Source: a virus. Taken from it: DNA of 56,298 nucleotides. Under the pieces are notes generated by a model that saw only the letters and a program-made list of their open reading frames with translations, had not been told where the DNA came from and made no database searches. How positions within the stretch are numbered: the stretch's first letter is position 1; every line of letters begins with the position of its first letter. The stretch is from positions 1 through 56,298 of IMG/VR virus record IMGVR_UViG_3300014911_000533. The stretch is one strand, 5' to 3'. Below, one piece after another: positions 7,901 through 17,238 of this stretch. Position numbers and translations under genes: made by a program.

Positions 7901-8815
7901 TTAACTAATTACACTGTTCAATAATAGAGCATATTTCCTAAATGGGCGGGCTTTTTTCAATGTATTTTTAATCAACTCTGAGGAAGCTTTACCTGGATCT
8001 CCATATTCCAAAAAAGCGACAAAGAGCTTTGTCTCATCAAGGTAAGAATATAGCTTTTTAGCCAATACAATACTTTCAACTTTAGCATCACTGTCTAACA
8101 TAATAACAATTTTTTTCAGCTTCTTCTGACTGATTTTCTTAGCCTGATAATTGCTGATATCTTTGCCAAATATACAGATACCTTCATCTCCCACTTTCAT
8201 CGCATCAAATACTCCTTCAGTTATTATCGCTCTACCAATTTTAGCAGCCCTATCCAGATTAAAAACAAAATGAGACTTGCCATAAATATAACTTTTAGGT
8301 GGGTTCAAATATTTAGGTTCTTGTCCTCTAAATGTGCGAGCTTGATAATATACTAACTTCTTCCCTTCAAAAACAGGAACAATTATTCTGCCAGCATACC
8401 ATCCACTGGTGCAATAACCTAACTTGTATTTCTCAATGTACTCTTTGGTAATTCCCCTTGATCTCAAATATTCTAAAGCTTCTTTACCCGCTTTAGTAGC
8501 AGAAAAATCAAAATTTGTCCCATTTGGGTATGATATAGCTGTTTTAATTGTCCCAGTAATAGTTTTATATCTATTTGTTAATTTGAACAAATTCTCCGGC
8601 TTGACATGCTGTGACTTTTTTATATTCAGCAGTCTGTATAACTGGGATTTATTGCACTTAAATCCACACCTGTGGCAATAACCTAAACCACTCAATCTAT
8701 TCAGATAAAAATGCTGTTCTTTACCACACTTTGGACATTTTAAAATAAATTCACTATTATCGCCATTTAATCTAACTTCATCAAAATTCTCCCTTATAAC
8801 TTGTTCAAGATTCAT
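7901..8815 (-). CDS. DNA primase (CHC2-type zinc finger plus Toprim)
   Basis: 304 residues. The N-terminal zinc-binding part has CPKCGK (about 27-32) and CHRC (about 47-50). The region RSRGITKEYIEKYKLGY is the usual linker seen in DnaG-like proteins, followed by the Toprim core: GRAIITEGVFDAMKVG (acidic Glu) and VIMLDSDA (DxD). It is about half the length of bacterial DnaG, matching phage primases that work with a separate DnaB-type helicase. That helicase is the next gene upstream, overlapping by 11 bases. It makes RNA primers at the replication fork. Confidence 0.85.
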   Translation of the reverse strand: MNLEQVIRENFDEVRLNGDNSEFILKCPKCGKEQHFYLNRLSGLGYCHRCGFKCNKSQLYRLLNIKKSQHVKPENLFKLTNRYKTITGTIKTAISYPNGTNFDFSATKAGKEALEYLRSRGITKEYIEKYKLGYCTSGWYAGRIIVPVFEGKKLVYYQARTFRGQEPKYLNPPKSYIYGKSHFVFNLDRAAKIGRAIITEGVFDAMKVGDEGICIFGKDISNYQAKKISQKKLKKIVIMLDSDAKVESIVLAKKLYSYLDETKLFVAFLEYGDPGKASSELIKNTLKKARPFRKYALLLNSVIS

Positions 8816-10085
8816 TGCTTCTCTCCCTTATCATCATTTTAGACCAATCAGCACTCACATTCACAGAACCATAGGAAGGATTGTGACGCTGATGTGCCAC
8901 AAAAATACGCATCTCACCTCTTTCTCTTTCCTCTTCAGTTTGACTCAGACTCAATACAATATCAGCTGAAGCCAACTTCGGGAAACTGTATGCTACATGT
9001 TCCAAATCCACTATGGATTTATTTTTAGCACTTCGTATGATTTGGCTGGCGGTCCAGACTGGTATTTTTCTTTTTACTGCTAAACCTCTTAGTTCAGCAT
9101 ATATTTGTTTTTGCTCTTGCCAATCAGCTTCATAATATCTACTACTCTTCAACTCGTCAGCATAATCCACAATAATTAAATCTGGCACAAAGTCACTGCC
9201 ACTCAGCATCTCTAAATGAGATTCTAAAGTTGCTACTGTGGCTGACTTGGTGGGATATTGTTTGATTATTAAATCACCTTTGAATAATTGGCAAATCCAC
9301 TTTAGCCTTTCAGCAACTTCTTTAGAATATTCAGATAAATTGCCAGTTCCATAACCACTGAGTGCACTGTCAAGCCTAATAGCTATATGACTCTCACTCA
9401 TTTCTAAAGTATAATAAACAACTTTCTTACCCTGGAAAATTGCACCTCTGGTCAACCAGATTAAGAATGCAGTTTTACCTCTACCTTTGAACCCTAATAC
9501 TACTCCTAATTCACCAGGTCCCAAACCTCCTCCAATTTTATCGTCCAGTCCTTTTATCATTGTTCTGATGCGTCCTGTGACTTCTGATTCGTGATTAGTT
9601 AGTCTTTTTTCAGGATTATCAAAATACTTGATACCAATATGTTCAAGGTTCTCTCCTACTCTAATTGCATCTCTTACCAGCTGTTCAATTTGCTCATATT
9701 TATCCTGCTCTAATAGTTTAGCTGATTCTAAAATGGCAGACTTCATAGCTTGATGTTTAGCAAATTTGATTAACAATTCACAAGTATATTTACTCTCTAC
9801 ATTATAATTGATGCTATAAATCTTGTCAATCTCTTTCTCATAAACTTCAAGGTCTAATTGTAAATCCTTATTAGCAACCTCTTCTTTTAACATTTCTGGC
9901 GTTGGTAATTGTCCATAACTATCAGTTAGATTCAAGATTAGCTTGCACAAATCTGAATGAACAATTTTTTCAAAATACTCTGGCTTTAGCACTTCTCTAA
10001 ATTGATAAATAAAATCTTTATTCCTTGCCATCATCGCCAATAAGTTTTCCTGAAAGTGTATGTTAAAATCGTATTTTGCACTCAT
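8805..10085 (-). CDS. Replicative DNA helicase, DnaB/T4 gp41 type
   Basis: About 426 residues from the ATG at 10085, which overlaps the upstream TAA as TAATG; an in-frame TTG seven codons earlier has no clear ribosome site. The N-terminal helical domain (1-130) is followed by the RecA-like hexameric core: Walker A GFKGRGKTAF, EMSESHIAIRL, Walker B LIIVDYADEL, the ASQI motif, and an arginine-finger segment near the end (VAHQRHN). The GLDDKIGGGL entry motif is typical of DnaB. It unwinds DNA for the primase encoded immediately downstream. Confidence 0.9.
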   Translation of the reverse strand: MSAKYDFNIHFQENLLAMMARNKDFIYQFREVLKPEYFEKIVHSDLCKLILNLTDSYGQLPTPEMLKEEVANKDLQLDLEVYEKEIDKIYSINYNVESKYTCELLIKFAKHQAMKSAILESAKLLEQDKYEQIEQLVRDAIRVGENLEHIGIKYFDNPEKRLTNHESEVTGRIRTMIKGLDDKIGGGLGPGELGVVLGFKGRGKTAFLIWLTRGAIFQGKKVVYYTLEMSESHIAIRLDSALSGYGTGNLSEYSKEVAERLKWICQLFKGDLIIKQYPTKSATVATLESHLEMLSGSDFVPDLIIVDYADELKSSRYYEADWQEQKQIYAELRGLAVKRKIPVWTASQIIRSAKNKSIVDLEHVAYSFPKLASADIVLSLSQTEEERERGEMRIFVAHQRHNPSYGSVNVSADWSKMMIRERSNES

Positions 10086-10684
10086 TATTTCAGCTGTTCT
10101 AACCAAGCAATCACAGCTTCTTTATTATTGTTTTTTAACATTTCTTTAACTAAATATGCAAATTCTTTTTCAGCCTTTTTGATTTTTTCAGCTTCTAATA
10201 ATGGTCTTTCTTCCAATAGCTTCTTTCTATTCTTTTTCACTTTCCATCTATCGTACCTGTCAATAGCAGCAACTTGTGTTAAACTCCTGGGAGTTGGAAT
10301 CGGAAATTTCTCCCAATTCTCCATTTCTTCAAACTGTGCAATAATGAATTCACGCATGTCATAGTGATTGTCTTTAATAATCTGGTAGGCTTTTTTAAAC
10401 CATTTCCAATTGACATTTTCTTTAGGTGATAATACCTTTCTCTTTTTATTCTTACCTCTACCAATAGTCACTGTCCTGGGATAAAATGTTTCATAAAACT
10501 TAATGCCTGTTTTCTCCCTACGCACTTGTTGATAAAACAGACCTAAATCAATTATTTTCAAATCCTCTTCTGAAAATCTATTAAATTTTACCCCTGGCAA
10601 TAAGGATTGTCTGTATTGAAGAGCGTAATTCTGAAGTGAGTTCTTCCTTAGCCTTGGCTTTCTACGAGGTCTTCTTTTAATCAT
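10085..10684 (-). CDS. Basic protein of replication module, possibly helicase loader or DNA-binding
   Basis: About 199 residues from ATG at 10684 (GGAG six bases upstream). The N-terminus is strongly basic (MIKRRPRRKPRLRK), the rest helical with many Lys/Arg and aromatic residues, ending with a Lys/Glu-rich helix. Not recognised. Its place between a UvsW-like helicase and the DnaB helicase, with a TAATG overlap to the latter, would suit a helicase loader or single-strand-binding accessory factor, but no AAA+ or OB motif is visible. Confidence 0.6.
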   Translation of the reverse strand: MIKRRPRRKPRLRKNSLQNYALQYRQSLLPGVKFNRFSEEDLKIIDLGLFYQQVRREKTGIKFYETFYPRTVTIGRGKNKKRKVLSPKENVNWKWFKKAYQIIKDNHYDMREFIIAQFEEMENWEKFPIPTPRSLTQVAAIDRYDRWKVKKNRKKLLEERPLLEAEKIKKAEKEFAYLVKEMLKNNNKEAVIAWLEQLK

Positions 10685-10730
10685 TACCCACTCCAATTAT
10701 TTTAAATTTGTTTATTGGCAATGATATCAA

Positions 10731-12116
10731 TTATTCTAAATGTCCCTTAATCATTACATCAAAACCCTCATTTTTATAATCCTTTATTCTTTTATTACTG
10801 TGTCTCCTTAAGTACACATTTGTATCATCATAAAAATCAGTAACATATAATATATTCTCACTATTTTGTTTTTTTCTTAAACCACGGCCAACTCTCTGAA
10901 CATTTTTAACATAACTTTTACCCCCTGCTGCTATTACTAAGTGCTGAATGTTTGGTACATCTATACCTTCATCTAAGATAACTGTACTAATCAGACATTT
11001 AATTTTACCTTTCTTAAATTCCTCAATTACTTTATTTCTAAAATCACTATTCTCTTGGCCACTAATAAATTCACAGTTAAAGCCAGAATTGAGAAACAGA
11101 TTTTCCAAAATTCTACCATGTTCCAGCAATTTCACAATAATTAAGGAGGGTTTATCAACTTCTTTACATCGTTCTAATATCAAATCATTTCTATATTTAT
11201 TTTCACAGATACCAATCCTATAAGCATCTTCATAGTTGAGATTCTCGATATCTACAGGCTCTCTAACTGGAATAATTATTATTTTTGGTTCAGCTGAATA
11301 ACCTTTTTCAATTAAATCCTGATTAGTTACACTATGGACAATTTCTCCAGTCATAGCTAATAACCGCCAATCTTTTACATCATTTTTTTGGAGAGGTGTA
11401 GCACTTAACCCAAATCTATAACTCGCTTTACATTTCATTGCTACTCTGTAAAATGTCTTGACCGAACTACCTAAATGATGACACTCGTCAATTATCAGTA
11501 CTTTAAAAGGTAACAAAAAATTCTTTAGATCTTTCCTATTATATAGACTCTGAACCATCGCTACAGTTATTCTTTTAATATCCTCAATTCCATCACCTAC
11601 TTTACCAACTTTAATGCCAAGTCTATCCTCAATTCTTTCAGCTGTCTGATACATCAGCTCCTTTCTGTGAGTTAACCAAATGGTAGGTAAACCTAAAACT
11701 TGAATAATGCCACAGCCCACTTCTGTCTTGCCTGCATTTGTGGCTTGAGCTATGATACCATTTCCTTTATTTAAAGCTGTCCAAATTGCTTCTTTTTGAT
11801 AATCTCTTAACTGGATATCCTTAAGATTCAGATAATGCCAATCCTCCTGAGGTAATCTGTAACGGAAGTCTTGAATCTGATAAGCTAACTTCTGAATCTC
11901 AAAAAACTTAGTAGCTCTTTCCAACAACCCTGTCGGAAAGCTATGCCAGCTCCTATTATAAAAATGAATTCTACCATCCCATTGTCCACTACGAAAAGCA
12001 TTTGAAAACCAATAACCATCTATCTTTTTGGCGAAGAAATTGTCAAGCAATTCGTCCACAACAAAGGAGCTACCCACTAAATAACTATATACATTCCTCA
12101 CTTTTATTGTTAGCAA
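10731..12116 (-). CDS. Superfamily 2 helicase, UvsW/Rad25-like
   Basis: 461 residues; TTG start at 12116 with AAGGAGGT nine bases before. The N-terminal 95 residues resemble the small T4 UvsW-type DNA-binding domain (FRSGQWDGRIHFYNR). Helicase motifs follow in order: Q-region LRDYQKEAI, motif I ATNAGKTEVG, motif II IIDECHHLG, motif III GLSATPLQ, motif V STVILDEGIDVPNI, and motif VI QRVGRGLRKK. UvsW-type enzymes unwind R-loops and branched DNA during phage recombination-dependent replication. It heads the replication block here. Confidence 0.88.
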   Translation of the reverse strand: MLTIKVRNVYSYLVGSSFVVDELLDNFFAKKIDGYWFSNAFRSGQWDGRIHFYNRSWHSFPTGLLERATKFFEIQKLAYQIQDFRYRLPQEDWHYLNLKDIQLRDYQKEAIWTALNKGNGIIAQATNAGKTEVGCGIIQVLGLPTIWLTHRKELMYQTAERIEDRLGIKVGKVGDGIEDIKRITVAMVQSLYNRKDLKNFLLPFKVLIIDECHHLGSSVKTFYRVAMKCKASYRFGLSATPLQKNDVKDWRLLAMTGEIVHSVTNQDLIEKGYSAEPKIIIIPVREPVDIENLNYEDAYRIGICENKYRNDLILERCKEVDKPSLIIVKLLEHGRILENLFLNSGFNCEFISGQENSDFRNKVIEEFKKGKIKCLISTVILDEGIDVPNIQHLVIAAGGKSYVKNVQRVGRGLRKKQNSENILYVTDFYDDTNVYLRRHSNKRIKDYKNEGFDVMIKGHLE

Positions 12117-12123
12117 AAATTAT

Positions 12124-12168
12124 CTACCTCCTTAAGTAAATAAACGCCAAATCTATTAAATCTTGCAT
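12124..12168 (-). other. 14-codon open frame overlapping a repeated motif and the helicase ribosome site
   Basis: ATG-initiated frame MQDLIDLAFIYLRR ending in the AGGAGGTAG that serves as Shine-Dalgarno for the helicase gene. It shares the DNA word AATAAACGCCAA (12139-12150) and the peptide pattern D-L-x-x-L-A-F-I with the frame at 3261-3392. It could be a leader peptide, a gene remnant or a coincidence. Confidence 0.25.
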
Positions 12169-12224
12169 AATTATTGAAAATTGTGTATGATTAAAGAGTC
12201 TGGAAAGGCACTATATGAATAAAT

Positions 12225-12614
12225 TCAACCGTTGTACTCAAAATGATAGGGATCTACCAATTCAAAATCTCCTCCCCATCTATTGTAAGGATCTAATTTT
12301 TTCCAGTATTCTCCAAGTTTTTCATAATGTATTTTTTCTTTCAGCCAGTTACCTTCCTTGTCTAATATAAAAATATCTATTGCTAACTTGTCCTGATGTT
12401 TGGAGTGTCTGGCTTTACTATAGCCCATATATCTATAAACATCCTGCAAATCAAAAATAAATTCTCTATTACAATGAGGACACTTGAATCTTAAATGTGC
12501 TGGTCTATAAACTTCTCCTATAGAAAAGTTGATATCATTCTTTATAGACCAGCACAATAACTTGGTGAGTAAATTTCTAAAGTGAATCTGTTTGCGACTA
12601 AGTCTCATCTCCAC
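12225..12614 (-). CDS. Endolysin-type M15 peptidase with CxxC insertion
   Basis: 129 residues. The M15/VanY zinc peptidase pattern is clear: RHSKHQDKLAIDIF (zinc His and Asp), LGEYWKKLDPYNRWGGDF, and a final DPYHFE with the third zinc His. These enzymes cut L-Ala-D-Glu or D-Ala-D-Ala linked peptides in peptidoglycan and serve as phage endolysins. A CPHC pair (about 45-48) and a short insert precede the catalytic part, probably a small extra metal knuckle. No signal peptide is present, so release should need a holin; a holin-like gene lies two genes upstream. Confidence 0.85.
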   Translation of the reverse strand: MEMRLSRKQIHFRNLLTKLLCWSIKNDINFSIGEVYRPAHLRFKCPHCNREFIFDLQDVYRYMGYSKARHSKHQDKLAIDIFILDKEGNWLKEKIHYEKLGEYWKKLDPYNRWGGDFELVDPYHFEYNG

Positions 12615-13090
12615 TCATAAGTGATAGCCAACCCAAATCTACCGCTGGTGTAATAATATAGAAGTTGGAATCTCGTATTTCTAAACTCTTCCAAAGTAAT
12701 CTTCTTCTGAAATTCAAAAGGTTTAGCATTCATAATTCCAATCGCATTGCCAGCTGGATTAGTAGACCAGATCCAGTTGATATTCTCACCTTCGACAATA
12801 TGAATGTAACCACCTAACTTGTATCCTTCAGTAATGGCAACATTGAAATTCCCGCTTTTCATTGCTTTTTCCAGCATAGGAGTAATTAAGTCTACTACCA
12901 CTCCCCACCAATCAGGAACAGAAATAGGATTCTGTTCAATTGATTCTGCAACTTGGTTGCTGGCTACCTCTAAAGAAATTACCTCTTCATCATCAACTTG
13001 CACAGCTACTACAGCAGTAGATAATCCCAAAACTAACACACAAGCCATCAGCAAAGCCAATAACTTCAGCAAGATTAATAACTTTTTCAT
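12605..13090 (-). CDS. Secreted protein of the lysis region
   Basis: 161 residues with a clear signal peptide: MKK, a long Leu/Ala core, and a probable cleavage near VVAVQ (about 30). The mature part is acidic at first, then beta-strand-rich with aromatic residues and a YTSGRFGLAITYEWR end that looks like a final outer strand. Not recognised. Between the holin-like gene and the endolysin (10-base overlap), a role in envelope disruption is possible, for example spanin-like, but there is no lipobox. Confidence 0.55.
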   Translation of the reverse strand: MKKLLILLKLLALLMACVLVLGLSTAVVAVQVDDEEVISLEVASNQVAESIEQNPISVPDWWGVVVDLITPMLEKAMKSGNFNVAITEGYKLGGYIHIVEGENINWIWSTNPAGNAIGIMNAKPFEFQKKITLEEFRNTRFQLLYYYTSGRFGLAITYEWR

Positions 13091-13104
13091 CTGGCTAACC
13101 TCCT

Positions 13105-13386
13105 TTATTTTTTCTTCTTCTTACTTAAAGCACACTTAGCTACTTCATTGGTCAGCTCTTTAGCAACCTTACTCTCAGGGTTCAAACCTTCAGCCTGTAA
13201 TCCCTTAATAATCAGATCAATCACAGCATCAACATTGTCAGGAGTTACTTCCTTAACATCAGTTAGAATTTTTACAATCACATTCCTGTACTTCTTCTTC
13301 GGGTCAATTTTGTAAGCTGACAGCAATAAAGTGATTAAAACTACAATAGGGTAAGTTAACTTTAAAATTAAATCAAGATAATCCAT
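13105..13386 (-). CDS. Holin-like single-span membrane protein
   Basis: 93 residues: one hydrophobic segment near the N-terminus (about 9-27: KLTYPIVVLITLLLSAYKI), then a soluble helical part and a Lys-rich tail (SKKKKK). This topology fits class III-like holins or tail-anchored lysis regulators. It is placed three genes before the endolysin product in a compact set. A phage membrane protein of other function is possible. Confidence 0.5.
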   Translation of the reverse strand: MDYLDLILKLTYPIVVLITLLLSAYKIDPKKKYRNVIVKILTDVKEVTPDNVDAVIDLIIKGLQAEGLNPESKVAKELTNEVAKCALSKKKKK

Positions 13387-13400
13387 TGTATCTCACCTCC

Positions 13401-14045
13401 TTAAACATATCTTACAAATCTTGTTTTGTATACTTCTGTAATTTCATCCTCAATCCCTTCTGCTTTCATTTCCTCAAATAACTGATAGAAATATTCATCA
13501 ACGGACTTACCTATTGTTTTCAGTGATGCTTTTCTTACCGCACTTTTTACCTTAGCCTGAATCAACGGCAGAGGAAATTTCTTCTCCTTTTTATGGCAGG
13601 TTGGTAGCCTTTTCGTAAATTCTTGAAATTTTTCTGGAGTAAATACTTTGTCATTCTGAGGCTCAATAAGTAAAACATTAAGTCCCTCAGCTAAGATGAT
13701 ACTGTTGTAGCTATGAACCCTTGAATCTGTAATTATAAAATGCCACTTGTTTTTAATGATTGATTTGGCAGTTAAGACCAAAGAGAAATCATCACAATCA
13801 AACCAATCTTTTCTATATTTGAATTTATCAGTTTCATCTTCTTTTAGAAATTGAATTACTTGACTCCTAACAGGTAGCCAATAGTTCTCATCTGCTAAGT
13901 AGAGAAAAGTAGTATTTCCAAAAACTCTTTTCAGTACTTTTTCAATAGTTTGCCAATTTTGAACACTGGCTCCAGGTTTTTTAACCAAAAGTGCACCAAA
14001 GAATAAAAAAACAAACCACCAGATGAAATTTTTAATCTTGCTCAT
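13401..14045 (-). CDS. Membrane-anchored Cys-Asp-Asp (transglutaminase-like) domain protein
   Basis: About 214 residues from the ATG at 14045, chosen because AGGAGG lies nine bases upstream; the longer frame to 14075 has none. An N-terminal hydrophobic helix (KNFIWWFVFLFFGALLV) is a signal anchor. The soluble domain has YRKDWFDCDDFSLVL, then HSYNSII and IEPQND. Cys, His and Asp/Asn in this order resemble papain/transglutaminase-like phage proteins, some of which bind or cleave cell-wall peptides. The 5' end overlaps the gene above by 14 bases. Catalytic function is not proven. Confidence 0.5.
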   Translation of the reverse strand: MSKIKNFIWWFVFLFFGALLVKKPGASVQNWQTIEKVLKRVFGNTTFLYLADENYWLPVRSQVIQFLKEDETDKFKYRKDWFDCDDFSLVLTAKSIIKNKWHFIITDSRVHSYNSIILAEGLNVLLIEPQNDKVFTPEKFQEFTKRLPTCHKKEKKFPLPLIQAKVKSAVRKASLKTIGKSVDEYFYQLFEEMKAEGIEDEITEVYKTRFVRYV

Positions 14046-14598
14046 CCTTATCAACCTCCTCTTCAGATGCACCATGAGCTGTGCATCCTTCTTTTAAATT
14101 TGTCGCTCCTTTTTCTTGTAAACTCTGCAAATAAGACTTAGAAAGTTCAAATGCAGGAGGATAAAAGTGTTTGAAATTTTTAAATTCTCTCAATAATTTC
14201 TTCATCACTATAATAGCATCCATCATTGTCCAGTGAGTATCAATTAGTCTACGGAGTGTCAATGAAAGGACTTTAACTTCATGTGACTTAATAGTCATCT
14301 GATTCCAATTGAATGCTAACAGACTAAATTCTATCGACAAATCTTTCAGAATTGGAACTATAGGATGTGTAATAACTATATTAATTAATAAATTTAATAT
14401 TCTCCTAACCAAAGTCTCTTTATCCTCAGCATTAATGCTTTTACCATCCAAAACATCATCAATATCATTCTTCATAGTACAAACTGAAGATTTAATTTGT
14501 TGTAAATTATTCTGTCCAAATAGTTTTAACAAATCCTGCTTGTAAGTTAATATTTTCTCGAGTTTACCAACATTTTTCCTATAAAGTTCTACTGACAT
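14032..14598 (-). CDS. Hypothetical helical protein downstream of radical SAM genes
   Basis: 188 residues, almost all helical with hydrophobic heptads (LLNLLINIVITHPIVPIL) and an acidic C-terminal tail (EGCTAHGASEEEVDKDEQD) holding one of its two cysteines. Not recognised. It starts at the stop of the second radical SAM gene, so it may belong to that set as a partner or chaperone; alternatively it begins the lysis block with which it overlaps. Both options are inference from position. Confidence 0.5.
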   Translation of the reverse strand: MSVELYRKNVGKLEKILTYKQDLLKLFGQNNLQQIKSSVCTMKNDIDDVLDGKSINAEDKETLVRRILNLLINIVITHPIVPILKDLSIEFSLLAFNWNQMTIKSHEVKVLSLTLRRLIDTHWTMMDAIIVMKKLLREFKNFKHFYPPAFELSKSYLQSLQEKGATNLKEGCTAHGASEEEVDKDEQD

Positions 14599-15924
14599 CT
14601 ATTCCTCCATTATTTTTTCTATAAATCGAAATGACATAGCTTTTCGCTCATCAATGTAATTAAGTATGGTTTTATACATATTGACTTTTTTGAAACCTTT
14701 AATCATTGCCATTACTTTAGCGTGAAACAATTTACAGACCGTAGGAATCGGAGAAAACATATCTCCAGTCACTTCCAACATTGAGCCCAAACATTGTGCT
14801 TGGCATAAATATTTAATAGCACACACCTCACACTGAGGCTGAGAATAATAATGAAAAGTTTTAGTGCCAATTAATAGTTCAGGATTTACTGCTTCAATTC
14901 CAACGATTCTATTATTGTCCACTATGAATTTAGCTAATGTATTCTGTGGGTAGCTGATACGATGACAAGGAACAATTGCTAAATCTCCCATTCTGATATA
15001 AAGACAGGACTGGAGTGAACAGCCTATTCCTCTTCCAGTATTAGTCAATGGAGCTGATAGAATATTATAGCCTTTAAGGGTGAACAAAAATTTCATAAAT
15101 TTCTTCGGATCACTTTTGCAAGGGTGTTTGAAAGTCCATTCAATTAAGAACTCAATAAATTTCATATATTCTTTAATCTGCCAGTCTGTCCATTCTACAT
15201 TTCTAACTTCTAACAAATAAATATTAAAAAAAGGCAAATCATATTTCCTGAAATATGATTGAAACCATAAAAAGTTATCTATCCAATTTTCAATCAGCTC
15301 AGAATATATCATCGGGTGGAAACCAAATTTATGTTTTACAGCAAATTTGAAGCACTTATCATAGTATTCGTCGTCTCTATTATCAATGCCAATTTTTAAC
15401 GGTCGATTTCTTTCACAATATTTTCCATCAAAGCTTGCACTTAAAGCTAATCTAATTCCAATCTTTTTACTTTTTTCAATCAGCCTTTCTACTTTTTCAG
15501 TTAGTTTATCATTTAGAATAAAAGTAAAATTCGTTGGAACGCAAATCATCATTGGCTTCTTCTCAGCACTTGCGAACTTATCAAGAATTAAATCTAAAGC
15601 ATCAAAACCAAGCTTCTGCACAAAAGGTTCTCCGCTGAAAAAATCTATCTTTGGAGCCATCCCATTCTCGATCCACCAATTGCACAGCAATTCTAAATTC
15701 TGCATAATTCTATCATAGTTGATAATCTTTGAAGGATATAGTTGCTCACCAAAGTGAGTATGATAACAATATTTGCACTTTAAGTTGCACTTTGAAGATA
15801 AATAAATTTCAGCCCTTGAAAAATTCTGTAAGTTTATATTTGTAGGTTCTTTCCATGCCTTGAAATATGTGCTTTCAAGAAATGAACTTACCAATTGATT
15901 ATTTTCTTGCTGAAATGTTAACAT
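14599..15924 (-). CDS. Radical SAM/SPASM-like maturase 2
   Basis: 441 residues. The radical SAM cluster motif is CNLKCKYC (about 52-59), followed by FFSGEPF (the GGEP equivalent) and a TIM-barrel core. The C-terminal part has a dense cysteine array (CSLQSC; C in VPCHRIS; CEVCAIKYLCQAQC; a late C in PTVCKLF) matching SPASM auxiliary-cluster domains used by peptide-modifying enzymes. It overlaps the other radical SAM gene by 26 bases, and both follow two tetrapeptide-repeat genes. By analogy with known two-enzyme repeat-protein systems I infer that it modifies those repeats or another virion protein; the reaction is unknown. Confidence 0.85.
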   Translation of the reverse strand: MLTFQQENNQLVSSFLESTYFKAWKEPTNINLQNFSRAEIYLSSKCNLKCKYCYHTHFGEQLYPSKIINYDRIMQNLELLCNWWIENGMAPKIDFFSGEPFVQKLGFDALDLILDKFASAEKKPMMICVPTNFTFILNDKLTEKVERLIEKSKKIGIRLALSASFDGKYCERNRPLKIGIDNRDDEYYDKCFKFAVKHKFGFHPMIYSELIENWIDNFLWFQSYFRKYDLPFFNIYLLEVRNVEWTDWQIKEYMKFIEFLIEWTFKHPCKSDPKKFMKFLFTLKGYNILSAPLTNTGRGIGCSLQSCLYIRMGDLAIVPCHRISYPQNTLAKFIVDNNRIVGIEAVNPELLIGTKTFHYYSQPQCEVCAIKYLCQAQCLGSMLEVTGDMFSPIPTVCKLFHAKVMAMIKGFKKVNMYKTILNYIDERKAMSFRFIEKIMEE

Positions 15925-17230
15925 CTTTCAGAATCTCCTGAAATGCACCATTTGCAAATAACCTAATCATGCTGACTGGAGTAAAATGGATGCAGCCCGT
16001 ATTTAACAAATTCTCAGTTGGACAAGAACATGCAGTATTGATGAACAAAGAAAATAGGATGCACAAATCATTATTAGTTAAGTATACCTTATCAGCCTGA
16101 CCACAGAGTGCGAGTTCTTTCAGCATTGCAACCACATAACTATTCTTCAATTTAGTGAAATCATGATAATTTCTCAATATATACTTCCATCGTAAAGTAT
16201 TATGTGGATCATCGACATTCACAATATATCTATTTCGGATAAAATCAATTTTCTTACCTTCAAACAGAGAGACGTCCCAATTGTCAATATCTTTTTGTGT
16301 GAGAATACTGTTCAGATATTCATCACAATTTAGATAAAATGTTCTGTGACAAATATGCAGGTCATCATCTATTCCCACACCAGAATTACTATCACCACCT
16401 GAACAGGTAAACATGGCAGGATTTACATTTAGCCTGTCCCAGTGGTCAAATACCTTTTTAAATCTGAAACAGTAAGTATTTGGATATTTCATTTCACGCA
16501 GATTTTTGAAGAATGTAGCCAATTGCTTCCCGTCTTCACTTGTGTATTTTCCTGGAACAACTAAAGTTGGTGAACAAGTGTTTCTGAAACTGACTTGTCT
16601 TTGCTTGTTAATTGCTTTGAATCGAGCCTGCATATCTTTAAAGTATTCAAAATACTGCTTGATTTTGTTTTTATCCTTATTCAATAATCTAATATTTTCT
16701 TTCGAGAAAGTTGATTTCACTTTAAACTCAACAGTTAGTTCATTCAAACTAACTGCATTCAACTCTTTTAATAGAGAGCAAAAGTTAGAAAGTATTTTCT
16801 CACTTGCGCCTTTCATACGGTTTTTATCAGTAATAAAGCTTGGACCATCTACAGAAATTTGGATCTTAAGTTTCAGTTTTTTATTGGTATTGGATAGCTG
16901 CTTAACAAAGTCGACTAATATGTTTGTATTGGTAAGCAAGTTTGTCGAAAAACTAATTTCTTTCAAGTTGGGAAAACTCTGAAGACATCCAATTATGAAA
17001 TCCGTAGATTGCAGCAATGATAGAGTTGGCTCAGTACCCCAAAGTCCAAGGTATTCCAAATTACTTCTATAAATTGTAGCAAGGTTTCCAAAGTAATAAT
17101 CTTTTCTCAGTTTTGTGACAATCTTGTTGTGGAGCTTAACCATTTCTTTACTTTTTGGTATATAACAATATTTGCAGTTCAAATTGCAGTAACCTGAAGT
17201 CAAAACTTCTACAGCTTTCATTCTGTCCAT
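15899..17230 (-). CDS. Radical SAM maturase 1
   Basis: 443 residues. The 4Fe-4S motif CNLNCKYCYIP is at about 15-25, followed by LWGTEPTLS in place of GGEP and the strand ISVDGPS. The C-terminal half has further cysteines (FTCSGGD, HICHRTFYLNCDEY, TACSCPTENLLNTGC) that could hold auxiliary clusters, although the spacing is not textbook SPASM. It starts 8 bases after the 131-residue repeat protein gene and ends inside the start of the second radical SAM gene. The pair should be made together. A peptide or protein substrate is inferred from neighbourhood. Confidence 0.82.
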   Translation of the reverse strand: MDRMKAVEVLTSGYCNLNCKYCYIPKSKEMVKLHNKIVTKLRKDYYFGNLATIYRSNLEYLGLWGTEPTLSLLQSTDFIIGCLQSFPNLKEISFSTNLLTNTNILVDFVKQLSNTNKKLKLKIQISVDGPSFITDKNRMKGASEKILSNFCSLLKELNAVSLNELTVEFKVKSTFSKENIRLLNKDKNKIKQYFEYFKDMQARFKAINKQRQVSFRNTCSPTLVVPGKYTSEDGKQLATFFKNLREMKYPNTYCFRFKKVFDHWDRLNVNPAMFTCSGGDSNSGVGIDDDLHICHRTFYLNCDEYLNSILTQKDIDNWDVSLFEGKKIDFIRNRYIVNVDDPHNTLRWKYILRNYHDFTKLKNSYVVAMLKELALCGQADKVYLTNNDLCILFSLFINTACSCPTENLLNTGCIHFTPVSMIRLFANGAFQEILKDVNISARK

Positions 17231-17238
17231 CTTAGCCC

